NCBI RefSeq assembly: GCF_000786695.1
Contig: NZ_CP009962.1
Coordinates: forward strand, 3,348,001 to 3,412,000
DNA from: Collimonas arenae
Lineage (GTDB): Bacteria; Pseudomonadota; Gammaproteobacteria; Burkholderiales; Burkholderiaceae_D
DNA: 64,000 nucleotides
Reading direction: 5' to 3'
The position numbers and the translations under genes are program-made. The notes below the pieces were generated by a model. It made no database searches. It was given only the letters and a program-made list of their open reading frames with translations, and was not told the origin of the DNA. Below, piece by piece: positions 53,259 to 62,465 of the stretch (its first letter is position 1; each line of letters starts with the position of its first letter).

Positions 53259-54149
53259 TTATTGAACCGCAGACTGGGTTGATGCGCCACCGGCTTGCGT
53301 CAGATGAAAGGCGCGAAACTTCGATGGCGACATTTGCTTCTTCTGCAAAAATTGATGATTGAAATGCGACACATTGTTGAAGCCGACCCGATAACAGATG
53401 TCGGTTACCGACAACTCCGTATTCATCAGCAGCTCGCAGGCACGGTTAAGCCGCAGGTGGTTGACGTACTGGACGAAAGTCAGGCCGGTATTTTTGCGGA
53501 AGAAGCGCGAGAATGCCGCACCCGCCATCCTTGCCAGCTCGGCGACATCGGCTTCACGCAGATCGGCAGTGTAATTTTCCAGGATATAGGCCAGCACCTG
53601 GTTGATGACGGCGTTGCGGCGCTGGTCGATACTTGGATCGTAGCTGGGACTGGCCAGCCGCACCCGCGGTGCATGCGACAGATAGTCCAGCAAATCCAGG
53701 AACAGGATCACCCGTCTGGCGTCGCTGGCGCTGATCATCGCGCTCAAGGCTTCATGGGCGCGCTCTTCCGCCTCCTTGCCGAATTGCACGCCGAGACGCG
53801 CCTCATCAAGCAGATTCTGCACCTGGCCGAACTCCGGGAAAAGAGCCATGCAATCCTGCATGAATTCTGCGCCGAACTGCAGCACCAGGTCGCGGTCCTC
53901 CACGCTGACGCCCGGCGCCAGTTCGCTGACCCAGTTGTGTGGGATATTGGGGCCGGTGAATACCAGGTTGCCAGGCCCGCAATCGCCAATGTAGTCGCCG
54001 ACGAACATCTTGCCTCGGGTCGCACGCAGATAATGCAATTCGTACTCGGGGTGATAATGCCATTTTGCTACCTGATGCGGGTAACCGTGAGACCAGACGC
54101 GAAATGACTGGTACTGTACTTTTTGGATAAGCTCCAGGTCTGGCCGCAT
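53259..54149 (-). CDS. AraC-family regulator of the polyol operon
   Basis: A 296-residue regulator. The N-terminal cupin-like sensor reads WHYHPEYELHYLRATRGKMFVGDYIGDCGPGNLVFTG. The C-terminal double HTH has EADVAELARMAGAAFSRFFRKNTG and VTDICYRVGFNNVSHFNHQFLQKK. It lies within the operon between the transporter ATPase and xylB, as MtlR does in Pseudomonas mannitol operons. It probably activates transcription when the sugar alcohol or ketose is present; the site may be the palindrome at 59715. Confidence 0.92.
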   Translation of the reverse strand: MRPDLELIQKVQYQSFRVWSHGYPHQVAKWHYHPEYELHYLRATRGKMFVGDYIGDCGPGNLVFTGPNIPHNWVSELAPGVSVEDRDLVLQFGAEFMQDCMALFPEFGQVQNLLDEARLGVQFGKEAEERAHEALSAMISASDARRVILFLDLLDYLSHAPRVRLASPSYDPSIDQRRNAVINQVLAYILENYTADLREADVAELARMAGAAFSRFFRKNTGLTFVQYVNHLRLNRACELLMNTELSVTDICYRVGFNNVSHFNHQFLQKKQMSPSKFRAFHLTQAGGASTQSAVQ

Positions 54150-54187
54150 GGCATGGTCTCCTTGTGTTTCCGGGCGTCATCTTGATA

Positions 54188-55279
54188 TCAATGTCTCAAC
54201 ACCAGGCTGCGACCTGTCTCTGCATCGAACACATGCAGGTCGCTCATCGAGACATTAAAGCATACCTGCGTACCTACCCGCGGACAACGGCTGGCCGGCA
54301 CCAGCGCTGTGATTTCGCGCTCCGCATGCAGCAAACTCACCAGCGACTCGGCGCCGAGCAACTCCACCAGATCGACCTGGCCCACCACTTCGATCTGCTG
54401 GTCGCCGGTGCTGGTAGTAGACATATGATTCGGCCGCACGCCCAGCACCACAGCCTGGCCGTCGCCAATCGCAAACAGGGATTGCGGCAGCCGCCAGCGC
54501 GCTTCACCACTGTCGAGCACAGTCGCGCCATCTTCGTGACGCGCCATGCAATCGATGAAATTCATCGCCGGCGTGCCGATAAAGCCTGCGGCAAATTTCG
54601 ATACCGGATGGTTGTATATTTCCGCCGGCGTGCCGACCTGCTCGATGCGTCCGGCCTTGAGCAGCACGATGCGGTCAGCCAGCGTCATCGCTTCCAGCTG
54701 ATCGTGGGTAACATACACTGACGTAGTCGCCAGTTGCCGGTGTAAACGCTTGATATCGCCGCGCAATTGTGCGCGCAACTTGGCGTCCAGATTCGACAAC
54801 GGCTCGTCGAACAGGAATACCGAAGGCGTCTTGATCATCGCGCGGCCGATGGCCACCCGCTGTTGCTGGCCGCCGGACATCTGCTTCGGCTTGCGCTGCA
54901 GCAGCGGATCCAGGTTCAGCATCTGCGCCACCCGTTCAACGCGCTGCCTGATTTCACTTTCCGGCGTCTTCAGCCGGCGCAGGCCGAAAGCCATGTTGTC
55001 GTACACCGTCATGTGCGGATACAACGCGTAATTCTGGAACACCATGGCGATATCGCGCTCGCGCGGCGGCAGATCGTTCACCTGCCGCGCGCCGATGTGC
55101 AAAGCACCGCCGCTGATGTCTTCCAGCCCAGCCATCATGCGCAGGATGGTCGACTTGCCGCAGCCGGAGGGGCCCAGCAGCACGATGAACTCCGCATCCG
55201 CAATCTCCATGCTGAAATCATGGACCACCGGATTGCCCTCGTAGTGCTTCGCTAGTTTATCGCAAACAATGCTGGCCAT
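54188..55279 (-). CDS. Polyol ABC transporter ATPase (SmoK/MalK-like)
   Basis: A 363-residue CUT1-type ATPase. Walker A GPSGCGKSTILRM, signature MSGGQQQRVAIGRAM, Walker B SVFLFDEPLSNLD, switch YVTHDQLEAMTLADRI. The C-terminal TOBE regulatory domain includes VLGVRPNHM and GAESLVSLLH. ATG 55279 (5 bp after the dehydrogenase stop) gives the normal family length. It drives the two permeases encoded upstream in the operon; such ATPases are sometimes shared with other sugar importers. Confidence 0.93.
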   Translation of the reverse strand: MASIVCDKLAKHYEGNPVVHDFSMEIADAEFIVLLGPSGCGKSTILRMMAGLEDISGGALHIGARQVNDLPPRERDIAMVFQNYALYPHMTVYDNMAFGLRRLKTPESEIRQRVERVAQMLNLDPLLQRKPKQMSGGQQQRVAIGRAMIKTPSVFLFDEPLSNLDAKLRAQLRGDIKRLHRQLATTSVYVTHDQLEAMTLADRIVLLKAGRIEQVGTPAEIYNHPVSKFAAGFIGTPAMNFIDCMARHEDGATVLDSGEARWRLPQSLFAIGDGQAVVLGVRPNHMSTTSTGDQQIEVVGQVDLVELLGAESLVSLLHAEREITALVPASRCPRVGTQVCFNVSMSDLHVFDAETGRSLVLRH

Positions 55280-55284
55280 GATGC

Positions 55285-56319
55285 TTACTCCAATTCGATC
55301 TGGATCTTGACATCGTGCGGATTGCCGCTGGCGGCGGCCTCGAAGGCAGCGACGCCGTCGGAAAACTTGAACGAGCGTGAAATAAACGGCTTGACATTGA
55401 TCTTTCCGGAAGCGATCAGGGCTAACGCACGCGGGAAGATATTGGCGTAGCGGAAAACCGATTCGATACGGATTTCCTTGGCCTGGATCGCTACGATATC
55501 GATTGCCACGGTGTTCGCCGGCATACCGACCAGCACCAGGCAACCACCCGGACACAACAGATCAAAGATGCCGTCGTAGGCCTTCTCGCTGCCACTGGCT
55601 TCAAAAACGATATCCGCCCCCCACTCCCCGCTAAGATCAGTGACGACTTCCAATAAAGATTGCTTGCGCAGGTTAACGGTGGTGATGCCAGGATATGTAT
55701 GGATCAAATCCAATTTTTCCTGCACCAGATCGCAAATCACTACCCGGCTGCAACCGCCGGCCAGCGCTGCCAGCGCAGTCATCATGCCGATGGTGCCGGC
55801 ACCCAGCACCACTGCCATGTCGCCCGGCTTGATTTGCGCCTTGGTCGCTGCCTGCAGGCCGATCGACAACGGTTCGACGATTGCGCCCTCGGCAAAACTG
55901 ACGTTGTCCGGCAGTTTGAAGGTAAAGGCTGCGGGATGCGAGACGAACGGCGTCAGACAACCATGGACAGGCGGCGTCGCCCAGAAACTCACGGCCGGAT
56001 CGAGGTTATACAAACCCAGGCGCGTTGCCTTGGATTCAAAATCCGGAACGCCAGGCTCCATGCAAACGCGGTCCCCGACCTTCAGGGAAGTCACATCGGC
56101 TCCCGCTTCTACCACCACGCCAGCCGCTTCATGGCCCAGCACCATCGGCTTATTCACAACGAACGAGCCGATATTGCCATGCTGGTAGTAATGCACATCG
56201 CTACCGCAAACGCCCACTGTGTGAATCTTGATCTTGACATCGCGCGGGCCGACCACCAGCGGCAGCTCAATCTCCCGCAACTGGATGTCATGTTGCTTTT
56301 CGAGAACCAGGGCTTTCAT
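55285..56319 (-). CDS. Zinc-dependent polyol dehydrogenase (sorbitol/xylitol dehydrogenase type)
   Basis: A 344-residue medium-chain dehydrogenase oxidising a sugar alcohol to a ketose with NAD. The catalytic zinc site is [13 protein letters not shown] and LGHEAAG, with [16 protein letters not shown] and [10 protein letters not shown] typical of sorbitol dehydrogenases. The coenzyme site is [15 protein letters not shown], with ICDLVQEKL (Asp, NAD-preferring). The four-Cys structural zinc lobe is missing: [19 protein letters not shown] stands in its place, as in animal sorbitol dehydrogenase. With xylulokinase downstream, xylitol to xylulose is the most likely reaction; sorbitol or arabitol are alternatives. 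Confidence 0.9.
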   Translation of the reverse strand: MKALVLEKQHDIQLREIELPLVVGPRDVKIKIHTVGVCGSDVHYYQHGNIGSFVVNKPMVLGHEAAGVVVEAGADVTSLKVGDRVCMEPGVPDFESKATRLGLYNLDPAVSFWATPPVHGCLTPFVSHPAAFTFKLPDNVSFAEGAIVEPLSIGLQAATKAQIKPGDMAVVLGAGTIGMMTALAALAGGCSRVVICDLVQEKLDLIHTYPGITTVNLRKQSLLEVVTDLSGEWGADIVFEASGSEKAYDGIFDLLCPGGCLVLVGMPANTVAIDIVAIQAKEIRIESVFRYANIFPRALALIASGKINVKPFISRSFKFSDGVAAFEAAASGNPHDVKIQIELE

Positions 56320-56405
56320 CATGTACTCCATCATCTTGTATGTGCAGCGGAACGGCGCTACCCCGTATTCGTTATCGCCGGCACCGCGCGAAACCACGCA
56401 ATGCG

Positions 56406-57293
56406 TCAGCGGTGCTTCAGCATGGAATTGAGCAATTGGCTAAGCAAACCCAGGAACACCAGCGGCGGCAGCGCCAGCAGCACGGTCGATGCATTCACCA
56501 CGCCCCAAGGCACTTCCTGGCCCATGGAGGTAAACGTGGCGGCGATCACCGGCAAGGTGGCGGCCTGCTGCGAAGTCAAAGTCAGCGCCATCATCAGCTC
56601 GTTCCAGACCAGGACAAAACTGAACACCACGCCTCCCAGCAGCGTCTTCGAGGCAATCGGCAAGGCAATGCGCCAGAACACCGCATACGGACCGTAGCCA
56701 TCGATGGTGGCCGCTTCCTCGACCTCACGCGGGACGCGCTGGAAAGCCGGGATCGAGAGCCAGATAATGGTCGACAAGGTGGTCAGCAGATAAGTCACGA
56801 TCAGCGAGAAACGGGTATCGTAGACACCAAGGTCGATCCAGATCGCCATCAATGGAATCGCCACGGCGACCGGTGGCAGGAAGCGCAGCGACAGCACGAA
56901 GAACTGGATGTCGTCACGCCTGCGGAACGGATAACGCGCAATGGCATACGCCGCAGGTATGCCCAGCACAGCACCCAGCCCGACTGCTACTCCCACCACC
57001 AGGATACTGTTGTACAGGCCGGATAATACTTCCGGCGTTTGCAGCACCTGGCGGTAGTTGTCCAAGGTCGGCCGGAAAATAAAGCGCGGCGTCGGCGAGA
57101 CGATATCCATCAGTTCCTTGAGCGAACTCAGTACGGCCCACAGCACCGGGAACAAGGCCACCGCCACCAGCAAGGCCAGGCCCAGCCAGCTCAGCATTTT
57201 CAAAGCCTGACGCATGGCTCGCCCTCCCCTGACGCCGGTTGGCAGCGCCACCGGTACGACAGGGGTATTTATCTGTGCGATTACTCTTGCCAT
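56406..57293 (-). CDS. Polyol ABC transporter permease (SmoG/MalG-like)
   Basis: A 295-residue inner membrane permease of the CUT1 family, about six helices. Landmarks are [56 protein letters not shown] and the EAA loop [28 protein letters not shown] start at ATG 57293, overlapping the partner permease by 13 bp. It forms the channel with that protein. Confidence 0.92.
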   Translation of the reverse strand: MARVIAQINTPVVPVALPTGVRGGRAMRQALKMLSWLGLALLVAVALFPVLWAVLSSLKELMDIVSPTPRFIFRPTLDNYRQVLQTPEVLSGLYNSILVVGVAVGLGAVLGIPAAYAIARYPFRRRDDIQFFVLSLRFLPPVAVAIPLMAIWIDLGVYDTRFSLIVTYLLTTLSTIIWLSIPAFQRVPREVEEAATIDGYGPYAVFWRIALPIASKTLLGGVVFSFVLVWNELMMALTLTSQQAATLPVIAATFTSMGQEVPWGVVNASTVLLALPPLVFLGLLSQLLNSMLKHR

Positions 57294-58159
57294 TTTTTCG
57301 CTCGCTTCCAAATAAGTGTGAACATCGCTGTGGTCAATATCATCATCAAGACCGCCATGGCGGAGGCATACGAAATATCGCCAGACAAGCCTATCCCTTG
57401 CGAATAGGCGTACATGTCCAGCGTCTCTGTGGCGATGCCGGGGCCACCCTTGGTCATGACATAGATCAGATCGAAGGAACGCAACGACTCGATCATCTTG
57501 ATCAGCGCCAGGCTGACCAGCGGCGCCCGTAGCATCGGCAACGCCACCAGCGCGTAGACCTCCCAGGTGCGGGCGTAGTCGATGCGGGCCGCCTCCAGCG
57601 GTTCCGGCGGCAGGGTTTCGAGCAGCTTGAGCACGATCACCGCGAAGAACAATCCCCATTGCCAGACATCGACAAACGCCACCGCCAGCAGCGCCAGATT
57701 GGGATCGGACAAGAAGGAGATATTGCCGAGGCCGACAAACCCCAGCAGCCAGCTGACAATGCCGAGCAAAGGCGAGAACATGAATTTCCACAGGAAAGCA
57801 GCCGACACCCGCGGCAACAGCACCGGAATGATCAGCAATACCGATAGCAGATTACGGATGCGCGGCGTGGTCTTTTCAAACAGCCAGATCGCCAGCAGTA
57901 CGCCAACCACCAGCGTGCCGAGCACGGTAACGGCTTCCCACTGCGCCGAGACCTTGATGGCGTTAAGGAAACGGCGGTCCGCCGCTAACCGGGAAAAATT
58001 ATCGAACCAGACAAAGTGGCTGTCGGCGTATTGCAGCATGCGGTCGCGCAACGCCAGGTAAATGGCGCCAATGGTAGGCACCAGCGCCAGCACCGCCAGT
58101 ATCAGCAGCGGCGGCAGCAAAAATACATAGGGCAAGGAAGAGCTATGACGTTTATGCAT
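57281..58159 (-). CDS. Polyol ABC transporter permease (SmoF/MalF-like)
   Basis: A 292-residue permease with about six helices. The first helix is LPYVFLLPPLLILAVLALVPTIGAIYLAL, and FVWFDNFSRL follows. The EAA loop reads LPPEPLEAARIDYARTWEVYALVALPML. Late segment FDLIYVMTKGGPGIATETLDMYAYSQG is highly typical of sugar-alcohol transporters. It is preceded by the binding protein gene (98-bp gap) and overlaps the second permease. Confidence 0.93.
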   Translation of the reverse strand: MHKRHSSSLPYVFLLPPLLILAVLALVPTIGAIYLALRDRMLQYADSHFVWFDNFSRLAADRRFLNAIKVSAQWEAVTVLGTLVVGVLLAIWLFEKTTPRIRNLLSVLLIIPVLLPRVSAAFLWKFMFSPLLGIVSWLLGFVGLGNISFLSDPNLALLAVAFVDVWQWGLFFAVIVLKLLETLPPEPLEAARIDYARTWEVYALVALPMLRAPLVSLALIKMIESLRSFDLIYVMTKGGPGIATETLDMYAYSQGIGLSGDISYASAMAVLMMILTTAMFTLIWKRAKKWQE

Positions 58160-58257
58160 TGTCGTTTCTCGAAAGGCTGCGCCAGGCGGCGTCGCATTGG
58201 TGCCGCCGCCTGGCCTCTACAACGGACGCAATCAGGAAGAAGAGTTGCGCAGCGTGC

Positions 58258-59538
58258 TCAGTTACGGCGATTAGCCCGGGCAATGACGCCATCGGTGTAT
58301 TTGGCGGCGTCATCCAACGAAGCCTTGACATCAGTGCGGGTACCGGTGAACAGCTCTTCCAGCACCACGCCGAGGTTGTCGCCCACCTGCGGCCAGAGCG
58401 GCGATGACCAGATGTTCAGTTTGGTGGAATCGGTAATTGCATTCAGGCCGGCAACAATGCCCGGCTTGACATGCTGCTGGAAGTACGGGCTGGCGATAGT
58501 GCTGCTGCGGTTGTAGTCGCTGAAGACGCCGTCCTTGAGGCGGGCCTGTTCCTGTTCCTTGCTGCTGGCCCAGGCGATGAACTTCCCCGCAGCCTGGCGC
58601 GTGCATTCATCCTTGCTGCCGTAGGTGGCGATGGCAAAGCCGTGGCCAAAGCCCGCCGAGGATAGCGGAACCGGTGGACGCGCATAGCCGACCTTGTCCA
58701 CCACCGAGGACTTGCTCGGGTCTTCCATCCAGTCTGCGAACGGCGTGGACTCGATCATGAAAGCGACCTTGCCGGCGCGAAAGGCCTCTATCGCATTGCT
58801 CCAGTCATAGGTCGCGGTGCCGGGCGGTGTGTACTTGAGCAGATCCATATAGATTTGCGTGGCTTTCACGCCGGCGGCGGAATTGAAATCGGCTTTACCG
58901 TCCTTACCCACCCATTCGCCGCCCATGGCGGTGAAGAATGGCGACCAGCGCCACACGTTCATGCCCGAACCGCGCTGCCCGCGCGCCACCCAGCCGTAGA
59001 CGCTGGGCGGGTTATGCAATTTCTTGATAGCAGTTTGCAATTCATCCAGCGTTTTAGGCACTGCTATGTGTGCCTTTTCCAGCAAGTCCTTGCGGTAATA
59101 GAGGAAATCGCCGCCGCCATACAGGGGCGCAAAATAGGCAACGTCCTTGTAGCTCGCCACAGAACGGCGGCCCGGCAGGAAATCGTTGTAATCGTACTCT
59201 TTCGGATAGTACTTGAGCAAAGGCAGGATCCAGCCGGCGGCGGCAAATTCCGCCACATTGGCTTCGTCCACGTAGTAGACCTGGTAAGCGCCAGCCTTGG
59301 TGGAGGCATCCAGGCGCGATTTGCCACGGCGGTCGTTTTCGCCGAAATAGACCAGGTCGACCTTGGTACCACTGGCTTTGCTGTAGTCGGCCAGCGATTT
59401 TTCGAGGGTAGTCAGTCCCAGCGTCTTCTGGGCCAGCACTTTCAATTGCGGGACGTTGCAAGAATCCGCCGCGTAAGCGGCCGGCAACATGCATGCCAGG
59501 CAGGAAAATACGCCGGCATAGGCCAATTTATTCATCAT
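58258..59538 (-). CDS. Polyol ABC transporter substrate-binding protein (SmoE/MtlE-like)
   Basis: A 426-residue periplasmic binding protein. Signal peptide to about residue 23 (AAYAADS). The mature protein shows the SBP_bac_1 fold: TTLEKSLADYSKASGTKVDLVYF, YQVYYVDEANVAEFAAAGWILPL, YGGGDFLYYRKDLLEKAHI, MNVWRWSPFFTAMGGEW and EAFRAGKVAFMIEST. It is the first gene of the seven-gene operon. GAGGAG precedes a double ATG, so the start is uncertain by one codon. The close match in gene order to Smo/Mtl operons supports a sugar-alcohol ligand. Confidence 0.93.
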   Translation of the reverse strand: MMNKLAYAGVFSCLACMLPAAYAADSCNVPQLKVLAQKTLGLTTLEKSLADYSKASGTKVDLVYFGENDRRGKSRLDASTKAGAYQVYYVDEANVAEFAAAGWILPLLKYYPKEYDYNDFLPGRRSVASYKDVAYFAPLYGGGDFLYYRKDLLEKAHIAVPKTLDELQTAIKKLHNPPSVYGWVARGQRGSGMNVWRWSPFFTAMGGEWVGKDGKADFNSAAGVKATQIYMDLLKYTPPGTATYDWSNAIEAFRAGKVAFMIESTPFADWMEDPSKSSVVDKVGYARPPVPLSSAGFGHGFAIATYGSKDECTRQAAGKFIAWASSKEQEQARLKDGVFSDYNRSSTIASPYFQQHVKPGIVAGLNAITDSTKLNIWSSPLWPQVGDNLGVVLEELFTGTRTDVKASLDDAAKYTDGVIARANRRN

Positions 59539-59816
59539 CTTTGTCTCCTCTGTTTTTTTTGAGCACCGTGCCACGGAATACAAACCGCCGCCGGTTACCG
59601 TAGACCGGCTGTACCGGCCGCGTCTTTGTGACGCAGGGAGACTATAGAATTGTCGGCCAGACAGGCGCTACCACAAAAGCCAGGGCCGGCTTGTACTTTT
59701 TTCACACGCGTGCAGACTTGTCGAATTGCGACAAGTCCCCCTATTTCCGGTCGGTCACAGCCGCGAATCAATCCCCTGCAGGAAAATCGCACGTTGTTTC
59801 ATTGATGCAGCTGACC
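59539..59816 (-). other. Upstream region of the polyol operon with a palindrome
   Basis: This 278-bp stretch holds the promoter region of the polyol operon. GACTTGTCG (59715-59723) and CGACAAGTC (59729-59737) form a perfect inverted repeat with a 5-bp loop, a candidate operator for the AraC protein or another regulator. I could not identify the -10 and -35 with confidence. Confidence 0.5.
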
Positions 59817-60224
59817 TGATTGGTAAAGGTGATGGCGGCGATCGCCAACGCACGCTGCATATCGACCAGTACAGCGGCGCAGTCATCAAGGATCTGCGCT
59901 TTACCGACTACAACCCGGCCTCCAAGCTGGTGACGCTGGGCGTTGCACTGCACATGGGGGAATATTTCGGCCTGGCGAACCAGCTGATTTGCGCAGCGAT
60001 TTCGCTGACGCTGCTAGGCATGGCGGTGACGGGATTCGTGATGTGGTGGAAGCGCCGGCCGCACAATTCGGTCGGCGCACCTAAACGCGTATTGCAACCG
60101 CCGCCATCGATCAAGCGCTGGAAAGCGCTATATGGCAGTCCTTGGCATCCTGTTCCCCTTGATGGGCGTCACCATGGTTGCGGTATGGCTGGGCGACACC
60201 TTGTTTTTCAGGAACCGGGCCTGA
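59817..60224 (+). pseudogene. PepSY-associated membrane protein, 5'-truncated and frameshifted
   Basis: Reading gives LHIDQYSGAVIKDLRFTDYN, LVTLGVALHMGEYFGLANQL, then a helix ending MAVTGFVMWWKRRP. That is the C-terminal part of a PepSY-TM protein (iron-uptake-linked or nitrate-reductase-linked membrane oxidoreductases). The 5' two thirds are missing. Near 60130 the frame shifts by one base: the final helix continues in another frame as MAVLGILFPLMGVTMVAVW and ends FFRNRA-stop at 60224. It is almost certainly nonfunctional and marks a rearrangement or deletion between the polyol operon and selD. Confidence 0.8.
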
Positions 60225-60230
60225 GCTTCG

Positions 60231-61289
60231 TCAGGAAACCACTTCTATCCCGACCATCCCTGCTGTCATCTCACCGATGACAGCAGCGTCGGCAAAGCCT
60301 TCACGCCGGAACAGCGCCAACACTTCGTCAACCGCGCCGGCCTCGCATGACACCAGCAAACCTCCCGAGGTTTGCGGATCGGTCAGCAGGCTGCGCTGAA
60401 CGCCGGTGACACTGGCTGCCAGCGTCACTTCATGGCTGTAGCCATCCCAGTTGCGCGGCGAGGCGCCGGTGACATAGCCCTGCTCCGCCAACTGCTGCAC
60501 CCCTGGCAACAAGGGGACCGCATCCATGCTGATGCGGGCGCAAAGCTTGGCGGCCCGCGCCAGCTCCAGCGTGTGGCCGAGCAGGCCGAAACCGGTCACA
60601 TCGGTGAGCGCATTGACAGTCGCCATTTCCGATAGCAGCTTGCCCGGCTTGTTGAGTTTGGTGGTGTTGTCTATCAGCGCCGCATAGCCATCTGCATCCA
60701 GCGCTTCTTTTTTCAAGGCGGCGGATAAAATCCCCACGCCAATCGATTTGCCCAGTATCAGCTTATCGCCGGCTTTTGCTCCCGCATTGCGCTTGACCTT
60801 GGAAGGATGAACCAGGCCCAGCACTACAAGTCCATAGATAGGCTCGACCGAGTCGATGGTATGGCCGCCAGCGATCGGAATCCCCGCTTGCGCGCAGATC
60901 GCCTCGCCGCCCTTCAGGATTTTGGCAATCACTTCCAGCGGCAGCTTGTTGACCGGCATGCCGACCAGCGCCAGCGCCATGATCGGAGTACCGCCCATGG
61001 CGTACACATCGGAAATGGCATTGGTGGCGGCGATGCGGCCGAAGTCGAAAGGATCGTCGACGATCGGCATGAAGAAATCGGTGGTCGCAATCAGGGCCTG
61101 TTCGTCATTCAGCTTATAGACCGCGGCGTCATCCGCGGTTTCAATCCCGACCATCAATTCCTTGGGCACCGGGAAGCCGCTGCTGCCCTTGAGGATTTGC
61201 GCCAGCACGCCAGGCGCGATCTTGCAACCGCAGCCGCCGCCGTGAGAAAAAGAAGTGAGTTTGATGCTGGTTTCAGAGGGATCGGACAT
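60231..61289 (-). CDS. selD: Selenide, water dikinase (selenophosphate synthase)
   Basis: A 352-residue enzyme making selenophosphate from selenide and ATP. The N-terminal glycine-rich active loop is SHGGGCGCKIAPGVL, with Cys where some species have selenocysteine. Further motifs are DDAAVYKLNDEQALIATTDFF, NAISDVYAMGGTPIMAL, GGHTIDSVEPIYGLVVLG and DVTGFGLLGH. It lies 35 bp downstream of mnmH on the same strand, so its product probably feeds tRNA selenation. No selA, selB or selC is seen in this window. Confidence 0.95.
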   Translation of the reverse strand: MSDPSETSIKLTSFSHGGGCGCKIAPGVLAQILKGSSGFPVPKELMVGIETADDAAVYKLNDEQALIATTDFFMPIVDDPFDFGRIAATNAISDVYAMGGTPIMALALVGMPVNKLPLEVIAKILKGGEAICAQAGIPIAGGHTIDSVEPIYGLVVLGLVHPSKVKRNAGAKAGDKLILGKSIGVGILSAALKKEALDADGYAALIDNTTKLNKPGKLLSEMATVNALTDVTGFGLLGHTLELARAAKLCARISMDAVPLLPGVQQLAEQGYVTGASPRNWDGYSHEVTLAASVTGVQRSLLTDPQTSGGLLVSCEAGAVDEVLALFRREGFADAAVIGEMTAGMVGIEVVS

Positions 61290-61324
61290 GCTGTTCCTGA
61301 AGTAAATGGGGTTACGCGGCAGAT

Positions 61325-62386
61325 CTACCTGTCTTGATGCAATTGCCTTGCCGCCTGCAAAAACGCTTCTGCCGAAATGTCTGGAAGATCATATATCTGC
61401 GCCGTGGAGAACTGATCGAAATTACGCTTGATCGATTGCGCATACGCAGGATCATAGTGCTTCAGCAACAGCGCATCAACCAGCGGCTCGATCTGGCCGG
61501 CGCTCGCCATTTTCTGCCAGTCGCCAACCGTCTCGCGTCCATGCAGATAGGCCAGGCAAGACAGTTGCGCATTCAGCAAGACGGGATCGACGACGAAGTG
61601 CGCGTAATCTTCCATCAGCAGCTTGACCCGCTCGGCTCTCGGCAGCGCCAGCGCAATGCACTGCGACTTGCGGATCTGCATCATCAAGGCCTCTGGAATG
61701 CGCAGATTCCCGATCTTCTTGCTTTCCGATTCGACAAAGACGGGATAGCGCACATCGAAATGCTGCAGCTTGTCCCAGATCCTGCTTTCAAACGCTTTCT
61801 GCGACGGTTGCGCTTCCTGCGGCAGATTTCCCAGCACTGAACCGCGATGGGCTGCAATCTGTTCAAGATCCAGAACTTGCGCGCCTTGTTGTTCCAGCAC
61901 TTGCAGCAAACGGCTCTTGCCGCTGCCGGTGGGGCCGCAAATCACTTTGTAGGTAAATTGCAGCGGCAACTGCTCCAGGCTGCTGATGACGTAGCGCCGG
62001 AACTCCTTGTAGCCGCCATCCAACTGCACGACCGGCCAGCCTATTTTCGCCATGATATGCGCCATCGCTCCGCTGCGGTTGCCGCCGCGCCAGCAATAAA
62101 TCAACGGCGTCCATTCGCGCGGCTTGCCGATGAACAGGGTTTCGATGTGCTGCGCTACATTCCTGGCGACCAGCACCGCGCCCAGTTTCTTCGCTTCAAA
62201 TGCGCTGACCTGTTTATACAAGGTACCCACCTGGACCCGCTGGGCGTCATCCAGCACCGGACAATTGATGGCGCCGGGAATCCGGTCCTCGGCAAACTCG
62301 GCAGGCGTACGGGCATCGATGATGGTGTCGAACTGTCTGATCTGCTGGAACACTTCTTCAAAGGAGAGCAATGCTGGGTATTTCAT
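61325..62386 (-). CDS. mnmH: tRNA 2-selenouridine synthase
   Basis: A 353-residue enzyme (SelU/YbbB) replacing sulfur by selenium in the wobble 2-thiouridine of tRNAs. The N-terminal rhodanese domain (DTIIDARTPAEFAEDRIPGA) has its catalytic Cys in LIYCWRGGNRSGAM. A P-loop domain follows (VICGPTGSGKSRLLQVLE), with AHRGSVLGNLP and FVESESKKIGNLRIP. It is the upstream gene of a two-gene unit with selD, a common pairing. Confidence 0.95.
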   Translation of the reverse strand: MKYPALLSFEEVFQQIRQFDTIIDARTPAEFAEDRIPGAINCPVLDDAQRVQVGTLYKQVSAFEAKKLGAVLVARNVAQHIETLFIGKPREWTPLIYCWRGGNRSGAMAHIMAKIGWPVVQLDGGYKEFRRYVISSLEQLPLQFTYKVICGPTGSGKSRLLQVLEQQGAQVLDLEQIAAHRGSVLGNLPQEAQPSQKAFESRIWDKLQHFDVRYPVFVESESKKIGNLRIPEALMMQIRKSQCIALALPRAERVKLLMEDYAHFVVDPVLLNAQLSCLAYLHGRETVGDWQKMASAGQIEPLVDALLLKHYDPAYAQSIKRNFDQFSTAQIYDLPDISAEAFLQAARQLHQDR

Positions 62387-62465
62387 TCGCGTTTTCTGTT
62401 GGTTGGCGCCACGGCACCATTATCGGGCATTTTTCCTGCTCGCTCCGGCATCGCCGTAAATCTGG

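Noticed and set aside
55660..56697. Plus-strand frame of 345 codons opposite the polyol dehydrogenase
   Set aside because: Antisense to a complete zinc dehydrogenase with zinc and NAD sites; no motif in the shadow.
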